Assembly: GCA_027941995.1 (NCBI GenBank)
Contig: CP115966.1
Location: 372,001-436,000 of the forward strand
Length of the DNA: 64,000 nt
Source of the DNA: Erythrobacteraceae bacterium WH01K
Lineage (GTDB): Bacteria > Pseudomonadota > Alphaproteobacteria > Sphingomonadales > Sphingomonadaceae
Reading direction: 5' to 3'
Part shown: piece after piece, positions 8,222 to 16,259 of the stretch
Numbering within the stretch: position 1 is the first letter of the stretch
How the letters are laid out: each line of letters begins with the position of its first letter
Program-made: the position numbers and the translations under genes
The notes under the pieces: generated by a model
What the model saw: only the letters and a program-made list of their open reading frames with translations
Database searches by the model: none
What the model was told of the DNA's origin: nothing

Positions 8222-9703
8222 ATGCCTAACGCTGACGCCATGAGCACTCGTCGCAAGATCCTCCTCACCATCCTTGGGATCCTCCTACTCGTCGGGGTGG
8301 TCCTGTTCTTCCTCTTGCGCGGGAATACAGCCGATCTTTCGGTCGACGCCGTGGCCGGGACCGATCCGGAACTGACCGAGCCCGATGGCGGATTGCTGCC
8401 GACCGTTGCGATTGCAGAGCCGGTGGGCTGGCAGGACGGCGAATTGCCGGATGCGGCCGAGGGACTGGTCGTGCAGCGTTTCGCCGACGGGCTCGACCAC
8501 CCGCGCATCCTCTACGCGCTGCCCAATGGCGATATTCTGGTAACGCTGACCCGGGCCCCGGCGAAGGAAGGCAGCGGCGGCTTCATGAGCTGGATCTCCA
8601 ACCTCCTGATGAGCCGCGCCGGAGCGACCGGCGAATCGGCGAACCAGGTCGTCCTGATGCGCGATACGGATGCCGATGGCGTCGCGGACATGCGGCAGGT
8701 CATTGCGGACGAACTCGATTCCCCGTCCGGCATGGCGTGGAACGACAGCACGCTCTACGTCGCCAATCACGACGCGCTGCTCGCTTTCGACTACGAACTG
8801 GGCGAAAGCGCGGTCTCCGGCAATCCGCGCAAGTTGATGGACCTGCCGCCGGGCGGCGGTCACTGGATGCGCAATATCGAACTCAACCCCGAAGGGACGA
8901 AGCTGTACGTCGCGGTCGGTTCCGTCAGCAATGTCGGCGAGAAGGGCATGGAGGTCGAGGAAGGCCGCGCCATGATCTGGGAATACGACATCGAATCCGG
9001 CAGCCAGCGGCAATTCGCTGTTGGCCTGCGCAATCCCAACGGCCTCGACTGGAACCCGATGTCGGGCGAGCTCTGGACCACCGTGAACGAACGCGACATG
9101 CTGGGCGGGGACCTGGTGCCCGACTACCTGACCAATGTCCCGGTCGGCGCGCAGTATGGCTGGCCGTGGGTCTACTGGAAAAGCAATATCGACGAACGGG
9201 TAGAGGCTCCGATGCCCGCCTATTTGACCGAATATGCGCGCCGCCCGGAATATGCGATGGGACCCCATGTCGCTGCGCTCGGCCTCGTCTTCAGCGCGGA
9301 AGGCAACCGGATGGGCGAGGCGTTCGGCCGAGGCGCGTTCATCGCGCGGCACGGCTCGTGGAACCGCAAGCCGCCATCGGGTTACGACGTGGTCTATGTG
9401 GCTTTCGACGAGCGGGGCAACCCGCAGGGCAAGCCGCAGCCCGTCCTGACCGGCTTCCTGAACGACGATGGCACGACCAAGGGCCGCCCGACCTGGGTCG
9501 AATGGGCGCAGGACGGTTCGCTGCTGGTCACGGACGATACCGCCGGAATCGTGTGGCGCGTCATCGCCCCCGGCGCCGCGCCTGCCGCTGCGATCGAGCG
9601 CCAGCAGCGCGGATCGCTAAGGCCGCAGCGCGAACTGACCGGCGATCCGGCCGCCAGCTTCTCAGAGGAATTCGCACGCGAGGTTTCCCCGCTCGGGAAC
9701 TGA
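8222..9703 (+). CDS. PQQ-type sugar dehydrogenase, membrane-anchored
   Basis: A 493-residue protein with an N-terminal membrane anchor (ILLTILGILLLVGVVLFFLL) and a six-bladed beta-propeller of the glucose/sorbosone dehydrogenase family. Signature stretches include VGLRNPNGLDWNP, ELWTTVNERDMLGGDLVPDY and RHGSWNRKPPSGYDVV. Such enzymes oxidise sugars in the periplasm using PQQ; no PQQ synthesis genes are in the window, so the cofactor is assumed from family. The ATG at 8222 follows GAAAGGG; an alternative ATG is at 8240. Confidence 0.87.
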   Translation: MPNADAMSTRRKILLTILGILLLVGVVLFFLLRGNTADLSVDAVAGTDPELTEPDGGLLPTVAIAEPVGWQDGELPDAAEGLVVQRFADGLDHPRILYALPNGDILVTLTRAPAKEGSGGFMSWISNLLMSRAGATGESANQVVLMRDTDADGVADMRQVIADELDSPSGMAWNDSTLYVANHDALLAFDYELGESAVSGNPRKLMDLPPGGGHWMRNIELNPEGTKLYVAVGSVSNVGEKGMEVEEGRAMIWEYDIESGSQRQFAVGLRNPNGLDWNPMSGELWTTVNERDMLGGDLVPDYLTNVPVGAQYGWPWVYWKSNIDERVEAPMPAYLTEYARRPEYAMGPHVAALGLVFSAEGNRMGEAFGRGAFIARHGSWNRKPPSGYDVVYVAFDERGNPQGKPQPVLTGFLNDDGTTKGRPTWVEWAQDGSLLVTDDTAGIVWRVIAPGAAPAAAIERQQRGSLRPQRELTGDPAASFSEEFAREVSPLGN

Positions 9704-9732
9704 GCCTCCGCGAAGCGCGCGTGACCGGCCGA

Positions 9733-11478
9733 TCAGGTGCCGGTCAGCGCGTCCGCGTCGAGCGTATAGAGCAGGTCCGCCCCGGCGGTCGCCGCGGCCT
9801 TCAGGCCTGCAGCCTCGGGCACGACATGGTCGAGGAAATAGCGGGTGGTCACAGGCTTGCTCCTGGCGAGTGCCGGGGCTTCGCCGCTCTCGACCGCGTT
9901 CGCCTGCTTCATCAACTGCCACGCCGTCACCGCGATGGCTGCCATTTCCGTGAACGGCACGCTTCCGGCAAGCCGGTCGTCGAGACTGGCGTCCTCGCGC
10001 ATCCAGCGGGCAATCGCTGCACAGTCGCCGGCAAGGGCGAACAGGGCCGGCTCGTCCGCTGCGTCGCGGGCGATGTCCTCGAACAGCGAGATCAGCGCCT
10101 CGCCATCGGCAAGGCCCAGCTTCCGCGTCACGAGATCCGCGGCCTGGATGCCGTTGGTGCCTTCGTAGATCGGTGCGATCCGTGCATCGCGGTAATGCTG
10201 GGCGGCACCGGTTTCCTCGACAAAGCCCATGCCGCCATGGATCTGCACGCCGATGCTGGCGACATCGACACCGGTATCGGTCGCCCACGCCTTCAGCATC
10301 GGTACCAGCACTTCGGCTCGCATCTTCGCGGCTTCATCGCCCAGCGTACCGCGATCGACCTGCCCTGCCGTGTAATAGAGCAGGGCACGCATGCCTTCGG
10401 TCAGTGCCTTCATGCGCAGCAGCATCCGGCGAACATCGGGATGTTCCAGGATGGCGACCGGCGACTTGTCCGGCGAACCGGCGCGGGCGGACTGGATACG
10501 CTCGCGGGCATAGCCCATCGCCTGCTGGGTCGCGCGCTCACCTACCTGCACGCCCTGCGCGCCGACATTGATGCGCGCATTGTTCATCATCGTGAACATG
10601 GCGGCGAGACCGCGGTTTTCGTCGCCGACCATCTCGCCGATACATTCGTCATTGTCGCCATAGCTCATCACGCAGGTGGGCGATGCGTTGATGCCCAGCT
10701 TGTGCTCAAGGCTGACGGGGCGAAGATCGTTGCGTGCGCCCAGCGAACCATCGGCGTTCACGTGATATTTCGGCACGACGAACAGGGAGATGCCGCGGCT
10801 GCCTTCTGGCGCTCCGGGTGTGCGGGCAAGGACGAGGTGGATGATGTTCTCCGCCAGCTCGTGATCGCCCCAGGTGATGTAGATCTTCTGCCCCTTTATC
10901 GACCACTTGCCCGCATGATCGCCCTCTTCGATGGGGGTGGCGGTCGCACGCAGGGCACCGACATCGCTGCCAGCCTGTGGCTCCGTCAGGTTCATCGTGC
11001 CGGACCATTTACCGCTCACGAGATCGGGCAGGTACATCGCCTTCTGCGCATCGCTGCCATGGTGCTCCAGCGCCTCGATCGCGCCGACCGAGAGCATGGG
11101 CAGGAGGTTGAAGGCGAAATTAGCCGCGCCGAGATTTTCCAGCACATTGCAGGCTAGGGTGAAGGGCAGGCCCTGTCCGCCGTGGTCGACCGGTCCCGCA
11201 ATCGCGTTCCAGCCCTGCTCGACATAGGCCTTGTACGCGGCTTCGAAGCCGTCCGGCAGGCGAACGACGCCGTTTTCCAGCTTCGCACCTTCGAGGTCGC
11301 CTATGCGGTTGAGTGGCGCCCATTCCCCGGCTGCGAATTCCCCGATGCCGCCGACGATCGCCTCGACCATGTCGGCCTCGGCAGCGGCGAAGCGTTCGTG
11401 CTGTGCCAGTTCGCCGATACCGGCATTGACCTTGATGGCGAGCAATTGGTCCTGGGTGGGGGCGGTATAGGGGATCAC
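9733..11478 (-). CDS. Acyl-CoA dehydrogenase with C-terminal extension
   Basis: FAD-dependent acyl-CoA dehydrogenase of 581 residues. MNLTEPQAGSDVGALR is the flavin/substrate loop, KGQKIYITWGDHE follows, and IYEGTNGIQAADL carries the usual catalytic Glu. The extra C-terminal helical domain marks the long ACAD subfamily used in fatty-acid or aromatic side-chain beta-oxidation. The start is GTG at 11478, preceded by GAGGAAA; the upstream open sequence lacks family similarity. It stands alone, divergent from tsaC. Confidence 0.93.
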   Translation of the reverse strand: MIPYTAPTQDQLLAIKVNAGIGELAQHERFAAAEADMVEAIVGGIGEFAAGEWAPLNRIGDLEGAKLENGVVRLPDGFEAAYKAYVEQGWNAIAGPVDHGGQGLPFTLACNVLENLGAANFAFNLLPMLSVGAIEALEHHGSDAQKAMYLPDLVSGKWSGTMNLTEPQAGSDVGALRATATPIEEGDHAGKWSIKGQKIYITWGDHELAENIIHLVLARTPGAPEGSRGISLFVVPKYHVNADGSLGARNDLRPVSLEHKLGINASPTCVMSYGDNDECIGEMVGDENRGLAAMFTMMNNARINVGAQGVQVGERATQQAMGYARERIQSARAGSPDKSPVAILEHPDVRRMLLRMKALTEGMRALLYYTAGQVDRGTLGDEAAKMRAEVLVPMLKAWATDTGVDVASIGVQIHGGMGFVEETGAAQHYRDARIAPIYEGTNGIQAADLVTRKLGLADGEALISLFEDIARDAADEPALFALAGDCAAIARWMREDASLDDRLAGSVPFTEMAAIAVTAWQLMKQANAVESGEAPALARSKPVTTRYFLDHVVPEAAGLKAAATAGADLLYTLDADALTGT

Positions 11479-11539
11479 GCGTCTTTCCTCATGTCCGAAA
11501 AGGCTTGGATTGTTGCGGGCGCGAATATAGCGCGCAGGC

Positions 11540-12484
11540 ATGAACGGCAAGAACGCTACGGAACGGCTGGCGGCCGAAAGCGACGGAATCGCCCGTGCTG
11601 CAAGCTTGCTGTGCGCCGGGCGCATCGTCGCCGTGCCGACGGAGACGGTCTATGGCCTCGCTGCAAGGGCGGATGATGCCCAGGCGGTCGCCCGAGTGTT
11701 CGAGGCGAAAGGCCGCCCCTCGTTCAATCCGCTGATTGTCCATACCCCCGACATGGCGATGGCAGAGGGTCTTGCCGACTTGGACGAAAGGGCACGTCTG
11801 CTGGCGCGCACCTTCTGGCCCGGACCGCTCACGTTGGTCGTGCCCGCCCGGGACGGTGCACCCCTCGCCCCGGCAGTCACCGCGGGCCTGCCGACCGTGG
11901 CCTTGCGCTGCCCGGCGCATCCGGTGATGCGGCAAGTGCTGGAAGCGACGGGTCATGCGCTGGCTGCTCCCTCCGCCAACAGGAGCGAGACGGTCAGCCC
12001 GACCTGCGCGCGCCATGTCCTGTCCACGCTCGATGGCCGGATCGACGGAATTATCGATGGCGGGGAAAGCAGGCAGGGCCTCGAGTCCACGATCGTGGCG
12101 CTGGAGCCGTCAGGTGGCTGGTCCATACTGCGACCCGGACCGGTGACAGCGGACGAGGTCGCTGCGGTTCTGGGAAGTCCGCCTGTGGATGCGGGCGACG
12201 GGATCAGGGCTCCGGGGCAGCTCGCGAGGCATTATGCGCCGGGGAAACCTGTCCGGCTGGATGCTGCGGAGGCAAGAAAAGACGAGTTCCTGCTGGGCTT
12301 CGGCGAAACGGCAGGGGACTGGTCGCTATCGCCTACCGGCGATCTGGCAGAGGCGGCGGCGCGGCTCTACGCGGGGCTGCACCGCGCCGCCGAGGCGCCG
12401 CATGCGCGCATCGCCGTGGCAACGGTCCCTGACGCAGGGTTGGGCGCCGCGATCAATGACCGGCTGCGCCGCGCCTCTGCCTGA
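11540..12484 (+). CDS. tsaC: Threonylcarbamoyl-AMP synthase (Sua5 type)
   Basis: Makes threonylcarbamoyl-AMP for the t6A37 modification of tRNAs. The 314-residue protein has an N-terminal YrdC domain (RIVAVPTETVYGLAARADD; KGRPSFNPLIVH; APSANRSETVSPT) and a C-terminal Sua5 domain introduced by RAPGQLARHYAPGKPV. The second domain distinguishes it from the short TsaC of E. coli. It starts 61 bases from the divergent acyl-CoA dehydrogenase gene and converges with the lipoprotein gene. Confidence 0.95.
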   Translation: MNGKNATERLAAESDGIARAASLLCAGRIVAVPTETVYGLAARADDAQAVARVFEAKGRPSFNPLIVHTPDMAMAEGLADLDERARLLARTFWPGPLTLVVPARDGAPLAPAVTAGLPTVALRCPAHPVMRQVLEATGHALAAPSANRSETVSPTCARHVLSTLDGRIDGIIDGGESRQGLESTIVALEPSGGWSILRPGPVTADEVAAVLGSPPVDAGDGIRAPGQLARHYAPGKPVRLDAAEARKDEFLLGFGETAGDWSLSPTGDLAEAAARLYAGLHRAAEAPHARIAVATVPDAGLGAAINDRLRRASA

Positions 12485-12493
12485 CAACAGGGG

Positions 12494-12817
12494 CTAGCGG
12501 GTGGGTTCGACGGGGACCGAGGGAAGCAGGCGTTCGATCTCGGCGTAGGTCCCGCGTGCATCCTCGCAAGCGTCCGCATCGCCGCGCTCGCAGTCTTCCC
12601 GCTCCCTCTCGTACCGGCGCTCCAGCTTGGCCAGTTCGGCTTCCCTGCGGCGGATTTCGCGCCCGCGCTTCTCATCGGCTTCCGACTGACTGGTGGTGGC
12701 GAGATCGACGGCACGGCTGGCCGCCTTCACGGGCAGGGTCGCGACGTCGAGCGCAGCCTTCGCCAGACAGCCCTGAACTAGAAATGCGAGCGGGAAGAGA
12801 AGGACGGCCCTAGGCAT
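12494..12817 (-). CDS. Small lipoprotein with charged coiled coil
   Basis: A 107-residue product with a hydrophobic leader and lipobox (FLVQGC, Cys at 17), then a helical, strongly charged region (EIRRREAELAKLERRYEREREDCERGDADAC) likely to be a short coiled coil. Two further cysteines flank the EDCERGDADAC segment. No family recognised; a lipid-anchored periplasmic protein is inferred from the leader. Confidence 0.72.
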   Translation of the reverse strand: MPRAVLLFPLAFLVQGCLAKAALDVATLPVKAASRAVDLATTSQSEADEKRGREIRRREAELAKLERRYEREREDCERGDADACEDARGTYAEIERLLPSVPVEPTR

Positions 12818-12919
12818 GATGGAACTCCGTGGCGGCAGGAAAAGCCTGATTGCCTGCCCGAGGCTTACCCCATAATGACCGGCAGGTCACCACGGGGAAA
12901 ATATCTGCCGGACGGATAA

Positions 12920-13900
12920 TTACTCCGCTGCGGCGTCGGCCTCTGCGCGGGCCGCATCGGCTTCCGCGCGCGCAGCAACCGCTTCCGCCCTCGCGGCACG
13001 CGCTTCGGCACGGGCCGCGCGCAGGGCGGGGCTGGCGGTTTCGTCGGACGCCGCACTCGCCGTATCCGTTGCCGCTGCCGGGGTTTCCGGCCGGGTGGGA
13101 GCGGCTGGCGCTTCGGGCGCAGCGGCCTCCGCGCTTTGATCTTCAGCGGAAGAGGAGGCCTCGGTCGTACCGCCTTGACAGCGCAGCTTGCCCGTACCCA
13201 TCGAACTGACTTCGCACGTCGCATTGCCGTTCACATTGACCGTGCCCGATCCCATGATCGTCGCCTCGACAGAGCCGTCGGACGCGAATTCCGCATCGCC
13301 GGAACCGGCAATCGTCACTTCTGCTGCCTCAGCGCGCAGCCCGGCCATGTTCGCCTTGCCCGATCCGGCAATCGTCAGCTCCAGCATTGCGGTCGTACCC
13401 GATGCCTCCAGCGTGCCCGATCCCGCGATCGTGACTTCCAGCATGTCGGTCGACACACGGCCCAGGCGCGCAGTGCCGGACCCGGCGAGCGTCGCCTCGG
13501 CAGCGTCCGTCATTCCGGGCACTTCGATCGTGCCGCTGCCGGCCAGTGTGACGTTGTCGGGGAGGGGCATGGTGACGCGGATGGTCGCTTTCCCTTCGTC
13601 CCAGCCATTCTTTTCCCGGCTGATGGCGAGCGAATCGTCGCTGCGGGAAAAGCGGACGGCATCTACTGCCTGTTCGTCGCCCTCGACCGTGATGTCGAGC
13701 GATTCGCCCTCGGTCACTATGACGGTGTCGGGACCGGCCAGAACAATCCCGGTCGGGGGATCGCCGCCCATGTCGAGTTCGGCCAGCGGCACCCCGTCGT
13801 CATCTCCGATGGAAATATCGAGGCCGTCGCATCCGGCACTGGCGGAGGCGGCAATAATCGCCGCCACCGGGGCAAGTCTTTTCAAAAGGCTGGTGAGCAT
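12920..13900 (-). CDS. DUF2807 (GIN-domain) lipoprotein with Ala/Arg/Glu tail
   Basis: Predicted lipoprotein of 326 residues (leader ending ASASAGC). The middle is a beta-helix-like DUF2807 domain with a recurring IAGSG motif about every 20 residues (TIAGSGTLEASG, TIAGSGKANMAG, TIAGSGDAEFAS). The last 35 or so residues are an ARAEA-type repeat, probably a coiled coil, which is unusual for the family. Function unknown; related proteins are called putative adhesin heads. The ATG at 13900 follows GGGAGAATGTC and has a well-formed promoter upstream. Confidence 0.82.
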   Translation of the reverse strand: MLTSLLKRLAPVAAIIAASASAGCDGLDISIGDDDGVPLAELDMGGDPPTGIVLAGPDTVIVTEGESLDITVEGDEQAVDAVRFSRSDDSLAISREKNGWDEGKATIRVTMPLPDNVTLAGSGTIEVPGMTDAAEATLAGSGTARLGRVSTDMLEVTIAGSGTLEASGTTAMLELTIAGSGKANMAGLRAEAAEVTIAGSGDAEFASDGSVEATIMGSGTVNVNGNATCEVSSMGTGKLRCQGGTTEASSSAEDQSAEAAAPEAPAAPTRPETPAAATDTASAASDETASPALRAARAEARAARAEAVAARAEADAARAEADAAAE

Positions 13901-13928
13901 GACATTCTCCCGTCCAAAGTGTGTTAGC

Positions 13929-13957
13929 GTTATAATACACTGGGAGACGTCTCGCAA
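13929..13957 (-). promoter_or_regulatory. Sigma70-type promoter with palindromic operator before the DUF2807 gene
   Basis: On the minus strand TTGCGA (13952-13957) and TATAAC (13929-13934) are separated by 17 bases, a near-ideal housekeeping layout, about 30 bases before the ATG. The spacer holds the 10-bp palindrome GAGACGTCTC (13944-13953), overlapping the -35 edge, where a repressor could bind. Confidence 0.65.
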
Positions 13958-13967
13958 GGTCATGGCA

Positions 13968-13997
13968 GAAGGGCCACCCCTTTCAGGATGGCCCTTC
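13968..13997 (-). terminator. Strong stem-loop after carD
   Basis: A perfect 9-bp stem GAAGGGCCA / TGGCCCTTC with a 12-base loop lies 28 bases past the carD stop. It probably separates carD from the DUF2807 gene downstream on the same strand, although no T-run follows. Confidence 0.45.
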
Positions 13998-14025
13998 GTC
14001 GATGGCAAAAGCCGGTTGGGCGAAA

Positions 14026-14559
14026 TCAGCCCTCTTCGGTGTTCTCGTAATATTGCGGCGCATGCTCGCGCAGGATGTCGAGAATCTTCTCGAGCGCGGT
14101 CGGCTCGTCCGTTTTCTCCATCGCGGCGAGTTCGCGGGCCAGGCGGCTGGAGGCCGCTTCGAAGATCTGGCGCTCGGAATAGCTCTGTTCCGGCTGGTCG
14201 TCCGGGCGGAACAGGTCGCGGGTCACTTCGGCGATCGAGACCAGCTCGCCCGAATTGATCTTCGCTTCGTATTCCTGCGCGCGGCGGCTCCACATGGTAC
14301 GCTTGACCTTGGGCTTCCCCTTCAGCGTTTCCATCGCTTCCTTCAGAGTCTTGTCGCTCGACAGCTTGCGCATGCCGATCGATTCGACCTTGTTGGTGGG
14401 GACGCGCAACGTCATGCGCTCTTTTTCAAAACGCAGGACGTAGAGTTCCAGCTGCATCCCGGCGATTTCTTCGTTCTGAAGTTCGATCACACGGCCCACG
14501 CCGTGCTTGGGATAGACAACGTAATCGCCAACATCGAAGGCGGTAGCCTTGGCTGCCAT
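14026..14559 (-). CDS. carD: CarD/CdnL-family transcription regulator
   Basis: CarD-type RNA-polymerase-binding regulator of 177 residues. The N-terminal Tudor-like domain shows FDVGDYVVYPKHGVGRVIEL; the helical C domain carries the conserved SRRAQEYEAKINSGELVSIAEVTRDL, which contacts promoter DNA. Alphaproteobacterial CdnL stabilises open complexes at growth-related promoters. The ATG at 14559 follows AAGGATT. It is transcribed alone. Confidence 0.93.
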   Translation of the reverse strand: MAAKATAFDVGDYVVYPKHGVGRVIELQNEEIAGMQLELYVLRFEKERMTLRVPTNKVESIGMRKLSSDKTLKEAMETLKGKPKVKRTMWSRRAQEYEAKINSGELVSIAEVTRDLFRPDDQPEQSYSERQIFEAASSRLARELAAMEKTDEPTALEKILDILREHAPQYYENTEEG

Positions 14560-14709
14560 GCGTAATCCTTTCAATCGGGCCGGGTCGCCGGGACGCGTTC
14601 AGAAACCCTCGTGCCGCGGTGATGCGACAACCGGCGATTTCTGGAATGTCGGGGGATCCTGCCTTTCAACCTAACCATCTGCGCGGGGCATCACCCCGGC
14701 AGTTGTTGC

Positions 14710-14740
14710 ATTATATAGCACAGTCGCAAGAAAATTGCGA
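14710..14740 (-). promoter_or_regulatory. AT-rich candidate promoter region of carD
   Basis: TATAAT occurs on the minus strand at 14710-14715, in the 210-base gap upstream of carD. Just upstream is an inverted repeat TCGCAA-gaaaa-TTGCGA (14724-14740). I see no good -35 at 17 bases, so the promoter call is tentative. Confidence 0.3.
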
Positions 14741-14769
14741 GTCGTCGGCAGCTGGCGGCAAACCGGAGG

Positions 14770-15543
14770 TCAGTCGATACCCTGCCGTGACGAATTGAAG
14801 GCCGCACCGAGCAAGAGAAGATAGGCGCTGAGCCAGATCCAGGTCAGCAGGATTACTATTGCACCCAGCGACCCGTAGGTCGCATCGTAATTGCCGAAAT
14901 TTGCGACGTAGGTCCCGAACCCCGCCGTGCCGACCAGCCATGCGGCGGCGAAGAGGGCCGCGCCCGGCAGGGTCTCCTTCCAATGCGGACGATGCCGGTC
15001 GGGTGCCCGGCGGTACAGAAGGGCCGCGCCCAGCAGGACGGCAAAGAACAGGAGGAAATAGGAAATGACGCTCGAGAGGATCCCGTCGGTGAACCCGGCA
15101 TATCCGATGGCGAGCGCGATCAGGCCCAGGCCCAGGATACCCGCCACGGTGATTCCCAGTGCCAGTGCGTTTCGCCGGATGAAACTCCGCTCGTCTTGGG
15201 CGCGATAGGCAAGGTCCAGCCCGTCGATCACCGCCATGGCCGCACCGCGCGCTGCAACCAGCGAAAGAGCGATGGCGAGGACGAGACCGAATCCCTGCGC
15301 GGTATCGTCGCCCGCTGCGATTTCCAGCATCTCCGTTCCGACCAGCTCGCCCGCTGCCCCCGGGAGCAACTGCGCCACGGCATCGACCTGCGATCCGATG
15401 GTGGCGGGGTCGGCCCAGATGCCGAAAATCAGGACCGCGCTGGCAATCAGCGGGACCATGGCCAGGAACGTATAATAGGCGATACCCGCCGCGGCGAGGC
15501 CGATATACGGACGGCCCGCGGCATTCTTCAGGTGGGACAGCAT
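14770..15543 (-). CDS. YihY/BrkB-family inner-membrane protein
   Basis: A 257-residue polytopic protein. AAAGIAYYTFLAMVPLIASAVLIFGIWAD near the N terminus and GSLGAIVILLTWIWLSAYLLLLGAAFNS at the end are the family's hallmark membrane segments; about six helices are visible. The YihY family is of unknown function and is not an RNase despite older annotation. The start lies right at the foot of a small hairpin with no clear ribosome site. A second, longer paralogue lies at 50883-51938. Confidence 0.88.
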   Translation of the reverse strand: MLSHLKNAAGRPYIGLAAAGIAYYTFLAMVPLIASAVLIFGIWADPATIGSQVDAVAQLLPGAAGELVGTEMLEIAAGDDTAQGFGLVLAIALSLVAARGAAMAVIDGLDLAYRAQDERSFIRRNALALGITVAGILGLGLIALAIGYAGFTDGILSSVISYFLLFFAVLLGAALLYRRAPDRHRPHWKETLPGAALFAAAWLVGTAGFGTYVANFGNYDATYGSLGAIVILLTWIWLSAYLLLLGAAFNSSRQGID

Positions 15544-15562
15544 GCCCGTTTAATTGACGGGC
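15544..15562 (-). repeat. Hairpin abutting the yihY start codon
   Basis: GCCCGT (15544-15549) and ACGGGC (15557-15562) form a perfect 6-bp stem with a 7-base loop directly before the ATG at 15543, where a ribosome-binding site would normally lie. Confidence 0.4.
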
Positions 15563-15567
15563 AGGTC

Positions 15568-15593
15568 GCCGGTTCCGCGAAAGCGCGGCCGGC
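15568..15593 (-). terminator. Stem-loop after fdxA
   Basis: GCCGG / CCGGC with inner CCGCG / CGCGG pairs and a 2-base bulge forms a stable hairpin 9 bases past the fdxA stop. It likely closes the helicase-S4-fdxA operon, but the T-run is missing. Confidence 0.4.
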
Positions 15594-15602
15594 AGGAGCG
15601 AA

Positions 15603-15941
15603 TCAGTCGCCTTCGCCCGGCTTCTCGCTGAAGAACTTCTCGTACTTGCCTTCCTCGCCCTTGTGCTCGTCGGCGTCGGCAGGCGGTTCCTTCTGGCTGG
15701 TGATGTTCGGCCATTCGGCAGAGAACTTGGTGTTGATCTCGAGCCACTTCTCGAGATTGTCCTCGGTATCAGGCAGGATCGCCTCTGCCGGGCATTCCGG
15801 TTCGCAGACGCCGCAGTCGATGCATTCGCTGGGATTGATGACCAGCATGTTCTCGCCTTCGTAGAAGCAGTCTACCGGGCAGACCTCCACGCAATCGGTG
15901 TATTTGCATTTGATGCACGCATCGGTGACGACGTAGGTCAT
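15603..15941 (-). CDS. fdxA: Seven-iron ferredoxin FdxA
   Basis: Low-potential electron carrier of 112 residues with one 3Fe-4S and one 4Fe-4S cluster. The cysteine pattern [17 protein letters not shown] (residues 9-25) followed by [12 protein letters not shown] (about 40-51) is that of FdxA. The C-terminal half ([16 protein letters not shown]) matches the usual family extension. The start overlaps the S4 gene's stop by four bases, so it is translated as part of the helicase-S4-fdxA operon, an order common in alphaproteobacteria. Confidence 0.95.
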   Translation of the reverse strand: MTYVVTDACIKCKYTDCVEVCPVDCFYEGENMLVINPSECIDCGVCEPECPAEAILPDTEDNLEKWLEINTKFSAEWPNITSQKEPPADADEHKGEEGKYEKFFSEKPGEGD

Positions 15942-16249
15942 GGAATCTCGGGTCCTCGGCAATCCGTATCTGGCCGCTCTGCTAAGTCGCTTTGCGCATC
16001 GGGGTCAAGCACGCGATAGCAGCAACGCGCTTCCGCGGCAGGTCCGCGGCGCTCCGGCAGGTGCAGGACTTCGCACACCAGGACCCCGTTTCCATGGGGC
16101 ATGGTCAGCATGTCACCGGGGGAGACCGCATGGCTTGCCCGGCGGACCCTGTTGCCGTTGACCCTGATATGACCTGTCAGCGTTTTTGCCTGCGCCAGCC
16201 CCCGCGTGCGGGCCAGCCGGAGGCGGTAGAGCAGCAGGTCCAGCCGCAT
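15938..16249 (-). CDS. S4-domain RNA-binding protein
   Basis: A short protein of 103 residues with an S4 fold at its start ([35 protein letters not shown]), similar to heat-shock protein 15 (HslR), which binds stalled 50S subunits with nascent chains. It lies 10 bases after the helicase stop and overlaps fdxA by four bases, so all three genes are probably one transcript. The ribosome function is known for the family, not shown here. Confidence 0.87.
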   Translation of the reverse strand: MRLDLLLYRLRLARTRGLAQAKTLTGHIRVNGNRVRRASHAVSPGDMLTMPHGNGVLVCEVLHLPERRGPAAEARCCYRVLDPDAQSDLAERPDTDCRGPEIP

Positions 16250-16259
16250 CCGGCTTCCG

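Noticed and set aside
8737-11157. 806-codon open frame spanning the sugar dehydrogenase and acyl-CoA dehydrogenase genes
   Set aside because: Out-of-frame and antisense shadow of two clear genes on different strands; Arg/Pro-rich translation.
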